Counted from the stretch's first letter, positions 15,939 through 21,804 are shown. The stretch is 24,419 nucleotides of DNA from Firmicutes bacterium CAG:145 (GCA_000435715.1 FR882590.1:93080-117498); one strand, 5' to 3'. Notes: a model not told the origin generated them from the letters alone. Made by a program: numbers and translations.

Positions 15939-16770
15939 CTGCCGTCTCCAAAGTAATGTTTCCTATGACGCCTCCTCTGAATTCATCCAGAAGAGTGCGG
16001 GCGCACCTTTCGTAATCTATCCGCTTTCCTGCCAGTATAAATCCTCGCCTTTTGGCAATAGCCTCCATGGTTTCAAGAGGAGTATCTCCGATATCTTCTA
16101 TCTTATAACGATCTATGAGCAGCCTCGGGTACTTGTCCTGCAGCACTTTTATCAGTTCAAGGGCCAGATCGCTCACATCCAGTATCTCGTCTTTTATCGA
16201 TCCGCAGAAAGCCAGGTTAAGCCCGGCCCTGGGATCCTCAAATTTAGGCCATAAGATTCCCGGCGTGTCTAAGAGCTGCATGCCGCTCTCCAGAGAAAGC
16301 CACTGTTTTCCCCTGGTTACCCCCGGCCGGTCTCCCGTCTTTGCGCTCTTTCTGCCCGTCAGCCTGTTTATGAGAGAGGACTTCCCTACGTTGGGGACTC
16401 CTACGATCATCATCCTGAGAGGTTTCTTTCTGATCTTGCCTTCATTCTTCTCAGCCTGCAGTGAAGACAGAAGTTTGAGAAGCTGTTTTGTGCCCTGCCC
16501 TTTCATGCAGTTCATGGCAGTCACCATGTTTCCTTCTTCTTTAAGCCTGTTTTCCCACGCTTCGTTAGCTGAAGGATCGGAAAGATCGCTCTTATTGAGA
16601 ATGATCACACGGCGCTTTCCCCGGGTCAACTGATCTATTATAGGGTTTCTGCTGGATACGGGTATTCTCGCATCCACTACCTCTATGACCAGATCTACCA
16701 TCTTGAGACTGTCTTCTATCAATTCTCTGGTCTTCTTCATATGACCCGGATACCAATTTATATTATCCAT
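15931..16770 (-). CDS. rbgA: Ribosome biogenesis GTPase RbgA (YlqF)
   Basis: RbgA is a circularly permuted GTPase needed for late 50S subunit assembly. The permuted order is visible: G4 NKSD (59-62) comes before G1 GVPNVGKSS (124-132), then the G2-like PGVTRG (149-154) and G3 DTPG (168-171). The N-terminus WYPGHMKKTREL is diagnostic, and a C-terminal RNA-binding domain of about 90 residues follows. I chose the ATG at 16770 because GAGG lies 6 bases before it; an ATG four codons upstream overlaps that site and would add an atypical MRCI. It follows rplS, after a terminator, and overlaps rnhB. Confidence 0.96.
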   Translation of the reverse strand: MDNINWYPGHMKKTRELIEDSLKMVDLVIEVVDARIPVSSRNPIIDQLTRGKRRVIILNKSDLSDPSANEAWENRLKEEGNMVTAMNCMKGQGTKQLLKLLSSLQAEKNEGKIRKKPLRMMIVGVPNVGKSSLINRLTGRKSAKTGDRPGVTRGKQWLSLESGMQLLDTPGILWPKFEDPRAGLNLAFCGSIKDEILDVSDLALELIKVLQDKYPRLLIDRYKIEDIGDTPLETMEAIAKRRGFILAGKRIDYERCARTLLDEFRGGVIGNITLETADD

Positions 16771-16794
16771 TATACACCTCATTTAAATTAGAGC

Positions 16795-16845
16795 GCAAGG
16801 CTCTCGGCAAATGCTGCCTGCAAGCAGGCGGCGGGGCTGATATTT
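16795..16845. repeat. Four-block intergenic element, copy B
   Basis: GCAAGGC (16795-16801), CAAATGCT (16808-16815), AGGCGGC (16826-16832) and GATATTT (16839-16845) repeat the blocks of the element at 5862-5922 in the same order. In this copy the middle forms a 9-pair hairpin, GCTGCCTGC with GCAGGCGGC. It lies between the rplS terminator and rbgA. Confidence 0.5.
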
Positions 16846-16850
16846 ATCAG

Positions 16851-16878
16851 AAAAAAGGGGAATCCCCTCGGATTCCCC
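16851..16878 (-). terminator. Intrinsic terminator after rplS
   Basis: On the minus strand GGGGAATCC (16878-16870) pairs with GGATTCCCC (16865-16857) around a 4-base loop and is followed by six T. Confidence 0.93.
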
Positions 16879-16886
16879 CGTAAAAG

Positions 16887-17228
16887 CTATTCTTTAGTTT
16901 TGATCTTAGCAGCTTTACCTGTTCTCTCACGCATGTAGTTGAGCTTAGCTCTTCTGACCGCGCCTTTTCTCACTACCTCGATCTTTTCGATCTTAGGCGA
17001 GTGCAGCGGGAAAGTCTTCTCTACGCCGACTCCCGAAGAGATCTTTCTGACTGTAAAGGTTTCGCTTATACCGCCGTTTTGCTTCTTCAGCACAAAGCCT
17101 TCGAAGATCTGAACTCTTTCTCTGTTGCCTTCTTTGATTTTGATGTGGACTTTTACTGTGTCTCCTACACCAAAAGCAGGGATATCGCTTTTCTCATATT
17201 CTTGAGTGATCGATTTGATTACATCCAT
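16887..17228 (-). CDS. rplS: 50S ribosomal protein L19
   Basis: L19 sits at the interface between the ribosomal subunits. The 113 residues match the family: an N-terminal helix, FGVGDTVKVHIKIKEGNRERVQIFEGFVL with the conserved central region, FTVRKISSGVGVEKTFPLHSP and the basic GAVRRAKLNYMRERTGKAAKI tail. The ATG at 17228 is preceded by GGAGG 7 bases away; a longer frame reading begins in the leader and has no support. It has its own promoter and its own terminator, and leads the rplS-rbgA-rnhB cluster. Confidence 0.98.
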   Translation of the reverse strand: MDVIKSITQEYEKSDIPAFGVGDTVKVHIKIKEGNRERVQIFEGFVLKKQNGGISETFTVRKISSGVGVEKTFPLHSPKIEKIEVVRKGAVRRAKLNYMRERTGKAAKIKTKE

Positions 17229-17294
17229 TTTTCTTCCTCCTTCCCTCCAAGACGTTCGTGGCACAACTACCTCCAGAGGACCGCCCGTAATAAC
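17229..17294 (-). promoter_or_regulatory. Short leader of rplS, possible L19 autoregulatory site
   Basis: The predicted transcript starts near 17294, giving a leader of about 66 bases with small stems (CCTC..GAGG and CCA..TGG). Many Firmicutes regulate rplS through a short L19-binding leader. The length and place fit, but I could not match the consensus. Confidence 0.35.
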
Positions 17295-17300
17295 TTGTAT

Positions 17301-17329
17301 ATTTTAGCACATAAAAGCCTCTATTGCAA
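17301..17329 (-). promoter_or_regulatory. Sigma-A promoter for rplS
   Basis: The minus strand has TTGCAA at 17329-17324, a 17-base spacer and TAAAAT at 17306-17301. Confidence 0.8.
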
Positions 17330-17345
17330 GCCTTTTAACAAAATT

Positions 17346-18227
17346 TTATGCCCTGGGATGGGCTCTGTCATACACATCTTTTATCCTGTTTTTAGTAAAC
17401 GCCAGATAAACCTGCGTCGCCGAAATATCCTCGTGCCCCATCAGCTCCTGAAGCGATTTGATGTCAGCCCCATTCTGCAGCATGTGAACCGCAAAAGAAT
17501 TTCTGATGGTCTGAGGGGTAAGACTTATGTTAAGATTCGCCCTCCTGCCGTACTCTTTCAAAATCTTCCAAAGTCCCTGTCTCGTTATGGGCTTGCCCTG
17601 AAAGTTGACAAAGAGATGATTCTCATCCTCATTATTTCTGATCAGTCTGGGACGGGACTGCTCCATGTATATCTCCAGTGCATTCCTGGCCATACGGCCT
17701 ACGGGTATTATTCTGGCTCTTATATTTTCTCCCGCACACGTCACAAACCCCATGCGCAGGTTCAGATCCGCCGTCTCCATGGAAATTATCTCACCGGCCC
17801 GTATACCTGTGGCATACAGCAATTCGAGAATAGCTCTATCTCTCATTCCCTTTTCGCTGTCGTCAGGCAATCCCATAAGAGTCTCTATCTCTGAAGGCTC
17901 GAGAAAACCTATATTCTTTTTAGCTATCTTGGGGGATCTGATATTTTCTGCCGGATTCTCTTTCAGTCCTCGCCTCTTCTGCAAAAAACCGTAATATGTC
18001 CTTATGGAGGCAAGCTTTCTGTTGACCGTCGATTTGGAACGTCCCAAATTTTTGAGTTCCATAAGATACGAAACTACATCGGCATTGACGGCATCACAAA
18101 GATCCACTACGTCTCGCTTATTCAAAAATTCGGCAAAATGTTTCACGTCTCGTTCATAAGCTTTGCAAGTGTTATATGATGCGTTTTTTTCTTCTGTAAG
18201 ATATCTGATGAATTCTTCTCTGTCCAT
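17346..18227 (-). CDS. XerD-like tyrosine recombinase with altered catalytic residues
   Basis: Xer recombinases resolve chromosome dimers at dif. The 293-residue length, the N-terminal SAM-like domain (about 1-90) and the C-terminal catalytic domain fit XerC/XerD. Present are the first catalytic Arg (ATGIRAGEI, Arg143), the second Arg (Arg242), the late His (GHEDIS, His265) and the Tyr nucleophile (TQVY, Tyr274). Two positions differ: the His of the usual H-x-x-R is Gln239 (TPQTIR), and the beta-hairpin GKG lysine aligns with Glu167 (GENIRAR). The neighbourhood with spoIIM and a NudF-type gene matches that of xerD in Bacillus, which supports orthology. Activity is uncertain. AGAGGA precedes the ATG by 5 bases. 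Confidence 0.88.
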   Translation of the reverse strand: MDREEFIRYLTEEKNASYNTCKAYERDVKHFAEFLNKRDVVDLCDAVNADVVSYLMELKNLGRSKSTVNRKLASIRTYYGFLQKRRGLKENPAENIRSPKIAKKNIGFLEPSEIETLMGLPDDSEKGMRDRAILELLYATGIRAGEIISMETADLNLRMGFVTCAGENIRARIIPVGRMARNALEIYMEQSRPRLIRNNEDENHLFVNFQGKPITRQGLWKILKEYGRRANLNISLTPQTIRNSFAVHMLQNGADIKSLQELMGHEDISATQVYLAFTKNRIKDVYDRAHPRA

Positions 18228-18244
18228 GTTAATCCTCTGCCAAC

Positions 18245-18273
18245 AGTATATTACTTAAATATAAATATTTCAA
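18245..18273 (-). promoter_or_regulatory. Sigma-A promoter for the XerD-like gene
   Basis: The minus strand has TTGAAA at 18273-18268, a 17-base spacer and TATACT at 18250-18245, close before the start codon at 18227. No clear promoter for the divergent spoIIM was found in the remaining 90 bases. Confidence 0.75.
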
Positions 18274-18364
18274 TCGAAAACTGAAGAATTAAAAGGTATT
18301 ATGTAAACTTTTTTGAGTAACACCATGCAGGAGTCACGAGTAGAATTTATTTAAGGAGCTTATT

Positions 18365-18934
18365 ATGGTTATAAACAAAAAACTGACTTTAATATTTTTA
18401 TTTTTAATGGCTGTGGGCATATGCACAGGATCTTTTTTTGAAGTGTTCATGAAAGGCGAAGGTAAACAGCAGCTCATGGACATGATGAGCGGGTTCTTCG
18501 CAGGAGAAAGTACTCAAAGTTTCAGTACCGCTTTTTTTGGAAGCTTTAAGACCTGGCTCATCATTTTAGCCGTTCTGTTTGCATGCCCGCTGTTTCCACC
18601 TTTATGCGCGCTTTGTCCTCTCATACCGCTGATAAAAGGCCTCACCTTGGGCTTTTCGGCCACTATGTTAGTGGAGACCTTCGGTCTTAAGGGCGGATGG
18701 TACATAATATCGACGATGCTCCCTCACAGCCTGATTCAGATCCCAGTCCTCTGCGTTTTAACCGCAGTTTCACTGGAATGTGCTCTGGTAGTCGTAAGAT
18801 CTTTTATACAGAAAAAGCGCCGTTCAATAAATAAAAATGCCCTGCAAAGTTATGCAAGGCAATATCTCGTATGCTACGGCGCAGGGGTAATTCTCATCAT
18901 AGCCTCCTGCATGATCGAAGCTTTCCTGAACTGA
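18365..18934 (+). CDS. spoIIM: Stage II sporulation protein M
   Basis: SpoIIM works with SpoIID and SpoIIP in the mother cell to remodel peptidoglycan during engulfment. The 189-residue protein has about five membrane segments, beginning with LIFLFLMAVGICTGSFF, and the conserved central stretch LIKGLTLGFSATMLVETFGLKGGW followed by LPHSLIQIPV, typical of SpoIIM. AAGGAG lies 6 bases before the ATG. It is divergent from the XerD-like gene, and its last 38 bases overlap the convergent Nudix gene. A mother-cell promoter (sigma E) would be expected, but I could not identify a convincing one upstream. Confidence 0.94.
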   Translation: MVINKKLTLIFLFLMAVGICTGSFFEVFMKGEGKQQLMDMMSGFFAGESTQSFSTAFFGSFKTWLIILAVLFACPLFPPLCALCPLIPLIKGLTLGFSATMLVETFGLKGGWYIISTMLPHSLIQIPVLCVLTAVSLECALVVVRSFIQKKRRSINKNALQSYARQYLVCYGAGVILIIASCMIEAFLN

Positions 18935-19457
18935 TCATATCGCGTATCATCAGTATGGCTATGATCGTCTTGGCGTCATGTATCCGGCCTGTCATCACCA
19001 TATCGAAGAGGATGTCGATATCTATCTCCTCTATATCTATAGCCTCATTCTCATCAAAGCAAGTCTCTCCCGGAACGAGTCCTTCGGCCACAAAGAGATA
19101 AAGCTGTTCATTAGAATATCCCACGGTAGGATAAAAGGATGTTACAAATTCTATCTTCTCGGCCTCATAACCTGTCTCTTCTTTAAGTTCTCTTGCCGCT
19201 GTCTGTTTAGGGTCTTCACCGGGATCTATCTTTCCGGCAGGTACTTCAAGCACTGCTCTCTCGGCAGGCTTTCTGTACTGTCTGACCATTACCATCCTTT
19301 TGTCTTCTGTGACCGCAGCTATCACCGCGCCTCCGTTGTGCTCTATTATCTCTCTGTAGGATGTTCCATGCTCCACGGTTACCTTGTCTCTTCTAAGATT
19401 CAGTATCTTCCCTTCATATATGCGTTCAGTCTCTATAGTCTTCTCTTCAAATATCAT
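18897..19457 (-). CDS. Nudix hydrolase, ADP-ribose pyrophosphatase type
   Basis: This 186-residue protein carries a complete Nudix box, starting at GKIDPGEDPKQT and ending RELKEETGY, that matches GX5EX7REUXEEXGU. The surrounding GGAVIAAV, MVMVRQYRKP, LEVPAGKID and FYPTVGYSNEQLYLF segments are typical of NudF-type ADP-ribose pyrophosphatases. These hydrolyse ADP-ribose to AMP and ribose 5-phosphate and need magnesium. I chose the ATG at 19457, with GGAG 5 bases before it, over an ATG eight codons upstream that would overlap that site. Its 3' end overlaps spoIIM tail-to-tail by 38 bases. It has its own promoter with a nearby palindrome. Confidence 0.95.
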   Translation of the reverse strand: MIFEEKTIETERIYEGKILNLRRDKVTVEHGTSYREIIEHNGGAVIAAVTEDKRMVMVRQYRKPAERAVLEVPAGKIDPGEDPKQTAARELKEETGYEAEKIEFVTSFYPTVGYSNEQLYLFVAEGLVPGETCFDENEAIDIEEIDIDILFDMVMTGRIHDAKTIIAILMIRDMISSGKLRSCRRL

Positions 19458-19536
19458 AATCTCTCCTATTCTGATATACATACTGGCTCGCCCGCCCCTT
19501 GCCGAAGCTGCTGTATTTTCTTAACTTTGGCTTCAC

Positions 19537-19554
19537 TTGTACTTAAGTGTACAA
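19537..19554. promoter_or_regulatory. Inverted repeat downstream of the Nudix promoter
   Basis: TTGTAC (19537-19542) and GTACAA (19549-19554) enclose TTAAGT, about 20-35 bases downstream of the Nudix -10 box on the minus strand. It could be an operator or a leader hairpin. Confidence 0.45.
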
Positions 19555-19571
19555 ATATTCTGCTGACTGGA

Positions 19572-19601
19572 ATTATATATCAAAAGCTTCAATCAAGTCA
19601 A
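19572..19601 (-). promoter_or_regulatory. Sigma-A promoter for the Nudix gene
   Basis: The minus strand has TTGACT at 19601-19596, an 18-base spacer and a perfect TATAAT at 19577-19572. It begins right at the end of the spoVS terminator. Confidence 0.78.
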
Positions 19602-19644
19602 TAAAAAGCTGCCGGTTAAGAGGTATGGCTTACTCCGGCAGCTT
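19601..19644 (-). terminator. Intrinsic terminator after spoVS
   Basis: AAGCTGCCGG (19606-19615) and CCGGCAGCTT (19635-19644) are perfect 10-base arms; on the minus strand the stem is followed by a T run. Confidence 0.92.
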
Positions 19645-19668
19645 GCGTGTTTTTATTCTGCTTATGTA

Positions 19669-19929
19669 TTATCTCGGTTCTACGAGAAGCTTGATGGCGG
19701 TCCTCTCTTCTCCCTCTATCTGTATATCGGTAAATGCCGGTATACATACCAGATCTATGCCGCTTGGAGCTACGAATCCTCTGGCTATGGCCGTCGCTTT
19801 TATGGCCTGATTGAGGGCTCCCGCGCCTATAGCCTGTATCTCCGCTCCACCTTTTTCTCTCAATACGCCTGCTAATGCTCCTGCTACCGAATTAGGATTA
19901 GACTTAGCTGATACTTTTAAAATTTCCAT
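19669..19929 (-). CDS. spoVS: Stage V sporulation protein S
   Basis: This 86-residue protein matches SpoVS along its length: MEILKVSAKSNPNSVAGALA, then EIQAIGAGALNQAIKA and a central ATAIARGFVAPSGIDLVC with the closing AIKLLVEP. SpoVS is a small Alba-fold protein, likely nucleic-acid binding, needed for spore coat assembly and engulfment-to-cortex progress in Bacillus; its exact action is unclear. AGGAGG precedes the ATG. Upstream are a perfect TATAAT (20025-20020, minus) and Spo0A-box-like sites, consistent with early sporulation control. A strong terminator follows the gene. Confidence 0.97.
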   Translation of the reverse strand: MEILKVSAKSNPNSVAGALAGVLREKGGAEIQAIGAGALNQAIKATAIARGFVAPSGIDLVCIPAFTDIQIEGEERTAIKLLVEPR

Positions 19930-20007
19930 TATTATTCCTCCTGTTATAGTACTTCATCTTATGCCTCTCGTTTTAAAGGCCGTGGTCTCATATCGTTTCC
20001 CGGGTAA

Positions 20008-20063
20008 TTCGATAAACTAATTATAACTAATCTATTCAAAAAATTTCCAAAAACTATTCGACA
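20008..20063 (-). promoter_or_regulatory. spoVS promoter region with Spo0A-box-like sites
   Basis: On the minus strand an exact TGTCGAA lies at 20063-20057, about 32 bases upstream of TATAAT (20025-20020), and a one-mismatch site TATCGAA lies at 20014-20008. TGTCGAA is the Spo0A box core (TGNCGAA). There is no good -35 hexamer, which fits an activator-dependent promoter. Confidence 0.5.
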
Positions 20064-20109
20064 AATTCACCCATTTAACAACTTTTTTCACTTTTTTTAC
20101 ACTTTCTAC

Positions 20110-20138
20110 TTGCATTTCCTCAGATCTTCTTGTACAAT
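20110..20138 (+). promoter_or_regulatory. Sigma-A promoter for the C-rich-loop RNA
   Basis: TTGCAT (20110-20115), a 17-base spacer and TACAAT (20133-20138). It points away from spoVS and directly into the hairpin-rich stretch that follows. Confidence 0.75.
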
Positions 20139-20144
20139 AACATT

Positions 20145-20233
20145 GTGGTTATCCCCCCTGATAACCTCATAATCTCAAATCCAAAATACCCCTTTTGAAC
20201 AAAGTAGCCTGCTCCCCTGCAGGCTATTTTGTT
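20145..20233 (+). ncRNA. Candidate small RNA with three C-rich hairpin loops (or leader of the yprB-like gene)
   Basis: A good promoter ends at 20138 and a strong terminator at 20233, giving an RNA of about 89 bases with no reading frame of note. It folds by eye into three hairpins with six-base C-rich loops. Hairpin 1 is GGTTATC (20147-20153) with GATAACC (20160-20166), loop CCCCCT. Hairpin 2 is CAAAA/TTTTG (20182-20197), loop TACCCC, and is weak. Hairpin 3, the terminator, has 15 pairs and loop TCCCCT. C-rich loops that pair with Shine-Dalgarno sequences are known in Firmicute sRNAs such as the RsaE type, so a trans-acting translational regulator is a fair inference. It could instead be the attenuator leader of the next gene. 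Confidence 0.55.
20198..20233 (+). terminator. Terminator hairpin of the C-rich-loop RNA
   Basis: AACAAAGTAGCCTGC (20198-20212) pairs with GCAGGCTATTTTGTT (20219-20233), one G-T wobble, around the loop TCCCCT. The 3' arm carries the T-rich tract. Confidence 0.85.
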
Positions 20234-20252
20234 ATCACTCACGGTAACTGAT

Positions 20253-21296
20253 ATGAAAATAATAACAAGCACTCATAAAGTCCCATACTTTTCATCGAGA
20301 ATATTAGATCAGTATTTCAAAGATCTTAAGATGGGAATATTTGATATCGAAACACTGGGCCTCAGCCCGCAGTTTGCTCCGTTAATACTCGCAGGCTTCA
20401 TGACCGTAGAGAAAGACGGAAGCTGCTGGATAACCCAATATTTTGCCGAAACTCCCGGTGATGAAAGATACATTCTGGAATATTTAAGGGAAGACTTTGA
20501 CCGTGTAGATTATCTGCTCACATATAACGGCAAGCATTTCGACCTTCCTTTTGTGCGCAAGCGTGCAGAAAGGCAGTCTGTGCCAAGTCCCGACTGCGAC
20601 ATATATAATATGGATCTCTATTTGATCATCAGCGGGCACAGTGAAATAAGAAATCTGCTGAAACATTTGAAACAAAAAGATATAGAAATATACATGGGCC
20701 TGGCTCCCGAAAGAGCCGACGATATTTCCGGAGCAGAGAGCGTAGATCTGTATAAGGCCTATTTAAGTTGCCTGGATCCGGATCAAAAAGAAGCGATAGC
20801 AGAACGCATACTGCTTCATAATCACGATGATATCCTGCAGCTTTATCAGCTTCTTCCCATATTGAAGCAAGTCAGGATACATAAAGCTCTCAATGCGCTG
20901 GGCTTTGCAGTAGGCGGAGAAAACGGATGGCCCTCCCTGTCCGTCTCTTATATCAAAGTGAACTTATCGGGACTGTCCATTAAAGGCAAATATAGAGGAG
21001 AAGGCTTCTCCTATATGTCATACGACACATTTTCCGATAATTTTTCCTGTAAATTCGATGATGACAAAAGTTTCGAATTCAATTTGAGAATAGAGCGCCA
21101 CAAGGGGAATATCTTCGCAAATCTTAAAATGTATTTCGATGATTACGAAGATTTAAAAGTATATCCGCATTACCTCAAAGATTTTCTGCTCCTTTCAAAA
21201 GGCGGTGTTCATAACTCCTTAGAAGTAAACATGTTCGTTCGAAAATTTTTAATTAAATTTATGAACGATCACGTATGCCCGCTCATGCTTCTCTGA
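20253..21296 (+). CDS. YprB-like RNase H-fold 3'-5' exonuclease
   Basis: The 347-residue protein has a DEDD-type exonuclease domain in its first 210 residues: FDIETLGLSP with Asp31 and Glu33, LTYNGKHFDLPF with Asp97, and LLHNHDDILQL with His189 and Asp193. This matches the YprB group of ribonuclease H-like proteins, probable nucleases whose natural substrate is not settled. The remaining 140 residues have no motif I recognise. I chose the ATG at 20253. The frame opens earlier at a TTG inside the terminator, which is unlikely. There is no evident Shine-Dalgarno sequence, and the start lies 20 bases after a terminator, so expression may depend on readthrough. A terminator follows. Confidence 0.85.
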   Translation: MKIITSTHKVPYFSSRILDQYFKDLKMGIFDIETLGLSPQFAPLILAGFMTVEKDGSCWITQYFAETPGDERYILEYLREDFDRVDYLLTYNGKHFDLPFVRKRAERQSVPSPDCDIYNMDLYLIISGHSEIRNLLKHLKQKDIEIYMGLAPERADDISGAESVDLYKAYLSCLDPDQKEAIAERILLHNHDDILQLYQLLPILKQVRIHKALNALGFAVGGENGWPSLSVSYIKVNLSGLSIKGKYRGEGFSYMSYDTFSDNFSCKFDDDKSFEFNLRIERHKGNIFANLKMYFDDYEDLKVYPHYLKDFLLLSKGGVHNSLEVNMFVRKFLIKFMNDHVCPLMLL

Positions 21297-21335
21297 CAGA
21301 GTCTGTCGCTTCATGCAAAAATTATCTGAATATTT

Positions 21336-21389
21336 CCTCTGTCTGACGCAATATATCAGAAAGTTCATGCGTATGGACAGAGGTTTTTT
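21336..21389 (+). terminator. Terminator after the yprB-like gene
   Basis: CCTCTGTC (21336-21343) pairs with GACAGAGG (21376-21383), with inner ACGCA/TGCGT arms, and is followed by six T. Confidence 0.85.
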
Positions 21390-21392
21390 CGA

Positions 21393-21420
21393 ATTTCTAA
21401 GCAGCAAAAGATTAAATTTT
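21393..21420 (+). repeat. Direct repeat flanking the IS remnant, left copy
   Basis: These 28 bases match 21604-21631 at 27 positions (one A/C difference); the core is GCAGCAAAAGATTAAATTTT. The right copy overlaps the region just before the tRNA promoter. Confidence 0.85.
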
Positions 21421-21463
21421 GTAATGTGATAAGACATATGTGACAAAAAAATAAAAAAAGAGA

Positions 21464-21525
21464 GGAATACTCTGATACAATAAGTTTCGACGAAAAAACA
21501 AAAGTATCAAAAGGAGTATCCTCTC
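21464..21525 (+). repeat. Inverted repeat covering the transposase ribosome-binding site
   Basis: GAGAGGAATACTCTGATAC near 21460-21479 is the imperfect complement of GTATCAAAAGGAGTATCCTC near 21504-21523. If transcribed from outside, the arm holding AAAAGGAG would be paired, which would block translation of the transposase; similar protection is known in IS10 and IS50. Confidence 0.55.
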
Positions 21526-21588
21526 ATGAGTATTGTAACAGAAGAAATGAGATATCGCCAGCGTTTATGTGAATATGCGATAAAATAT
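21526..21588 (+). pseudogene. 5' fragment of an IS transposase / DNA-binding subunit
   Basis: After a good ribosome site (AAAAGGAG), the ATG opens MSIVTEEMRYRQRLCEYAIKY, which resembles the N-terminus of IS3/IS481-type helix-turn-helix transposase subunits. The likeness stops after about 21 residues, and the frame then runs through the direct repeat into the tRNA gene before a stop at about 21703. It is a truncated remnant and unlikely to make a functional protein. Family assignment is from memory of the motif and is tentative. Confidence 0.55.
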
Positions 21589-21603
21589 GTCTTGACAATT
21601 AAG

Positions 21604-21631
21604 ATTTCTCAGCAGCAAAAGATTAAATTTT
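21604..21631 (+). repeat. Direct repeat flanking the IS remnant, right copy
   Basis: This copy matches 21393-21420 at 27 of 28 positions. Twenty-eight bases is too long for an ordinary IS target duplication, so a local duplication or deletion between repeats is more likely. Confidence 0.85.
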
Positions 21632-21634
21632 TGC

Positions 21635-21663
21635 TTGCATTTTGTATTATTTTATGTTATACT
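21635..21663 (+). promoter_or_regulatory. Sigma-A promoter for tRNA-Glu
   Basis: TTGCAT (21635-21640), a 17-base spacer and TATACT (21658-21663), ending 11 bases before the mature tRNA. Confidence 0.8.
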
Positions 21664-21674
21664 AAATTAGTCAT

Positions 21675-21749
21675 GGCTCTATGGTCAAGTGGTTAAGACT
21701 CCGCCCTCTCACGGCGGCAACTCGGGTTCGAACCCCGATAGAGTCACCA
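21675..21749 (+). tRNA. tRNA-Glu (anticodon CTC)
   Basis: The 75 bases form a complete cloverleaf. The acceptor arms GGCTCTA and TAGAGTC pair with one wobble, the anticodon stem CCGCC/GGCGG holds the loop CTCTCAC with anticodon CTC, and the T arm CGGGGTTCGAACCCCG-type stem reads CGGGTTCGAACCCCG. The 3' CCA is encoded. It decodes GAG. It is transcribed alone from its own promoter and followed by a terminator. Confidence 0.97.
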
Positions 21750-21753
21750 GTTT

Positions 21754-21791
21754 AAAGACAGATGGATTTATTCGTCTGTCTTTTGTTTTTT
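21754..21791 (+). terminator. Terminator after tRNA-Glu
   Basis: AAAGACAGA (21754-21762) pairs with TCTGTCTTT (21775-21783), followed by GTTTTTT. Confidence 0.9.
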
Positions 21792-21804
21792 CCTCAAAGG
21801 ATCA

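Larger units (their letters stand above)
21425..21599. mobile_element. Remnant of an insertion sequence (about 175 bp)
   Basis: AAGACATAT (21431-21439) and ATATGTCTT (21585-21593) are inverted near the two ends. Inside lie a hairpin-forming leader and the first codons of a transposase-like gene. Everything else of the element is missing, so it is a decayed or MITE-like derivative. The boundaries are approximate. Confidence 0.6.

Noticed and set aside
16740..16795. Promoter with TATAAT directly at the rbgA start codon
   Set aside because: The -10-like sequence overlaps the ATG at 16770 and would give a leaderless or truncated transcript, while a good ribosome site is present upstream.
17001..17894. 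297-codon plus-strand open frame
   Set aside because: It crosses rplS and the XerD-like gene on the opposite strand and its promoter region; no recognisable domain.
21526..21703. Continuous 58-codon frame from the transposase start into tRNA-Glu
   Set aside because: Only the first 21 codons look like protein; the rest is the direct repeat, a promoter and tRNA sequence.
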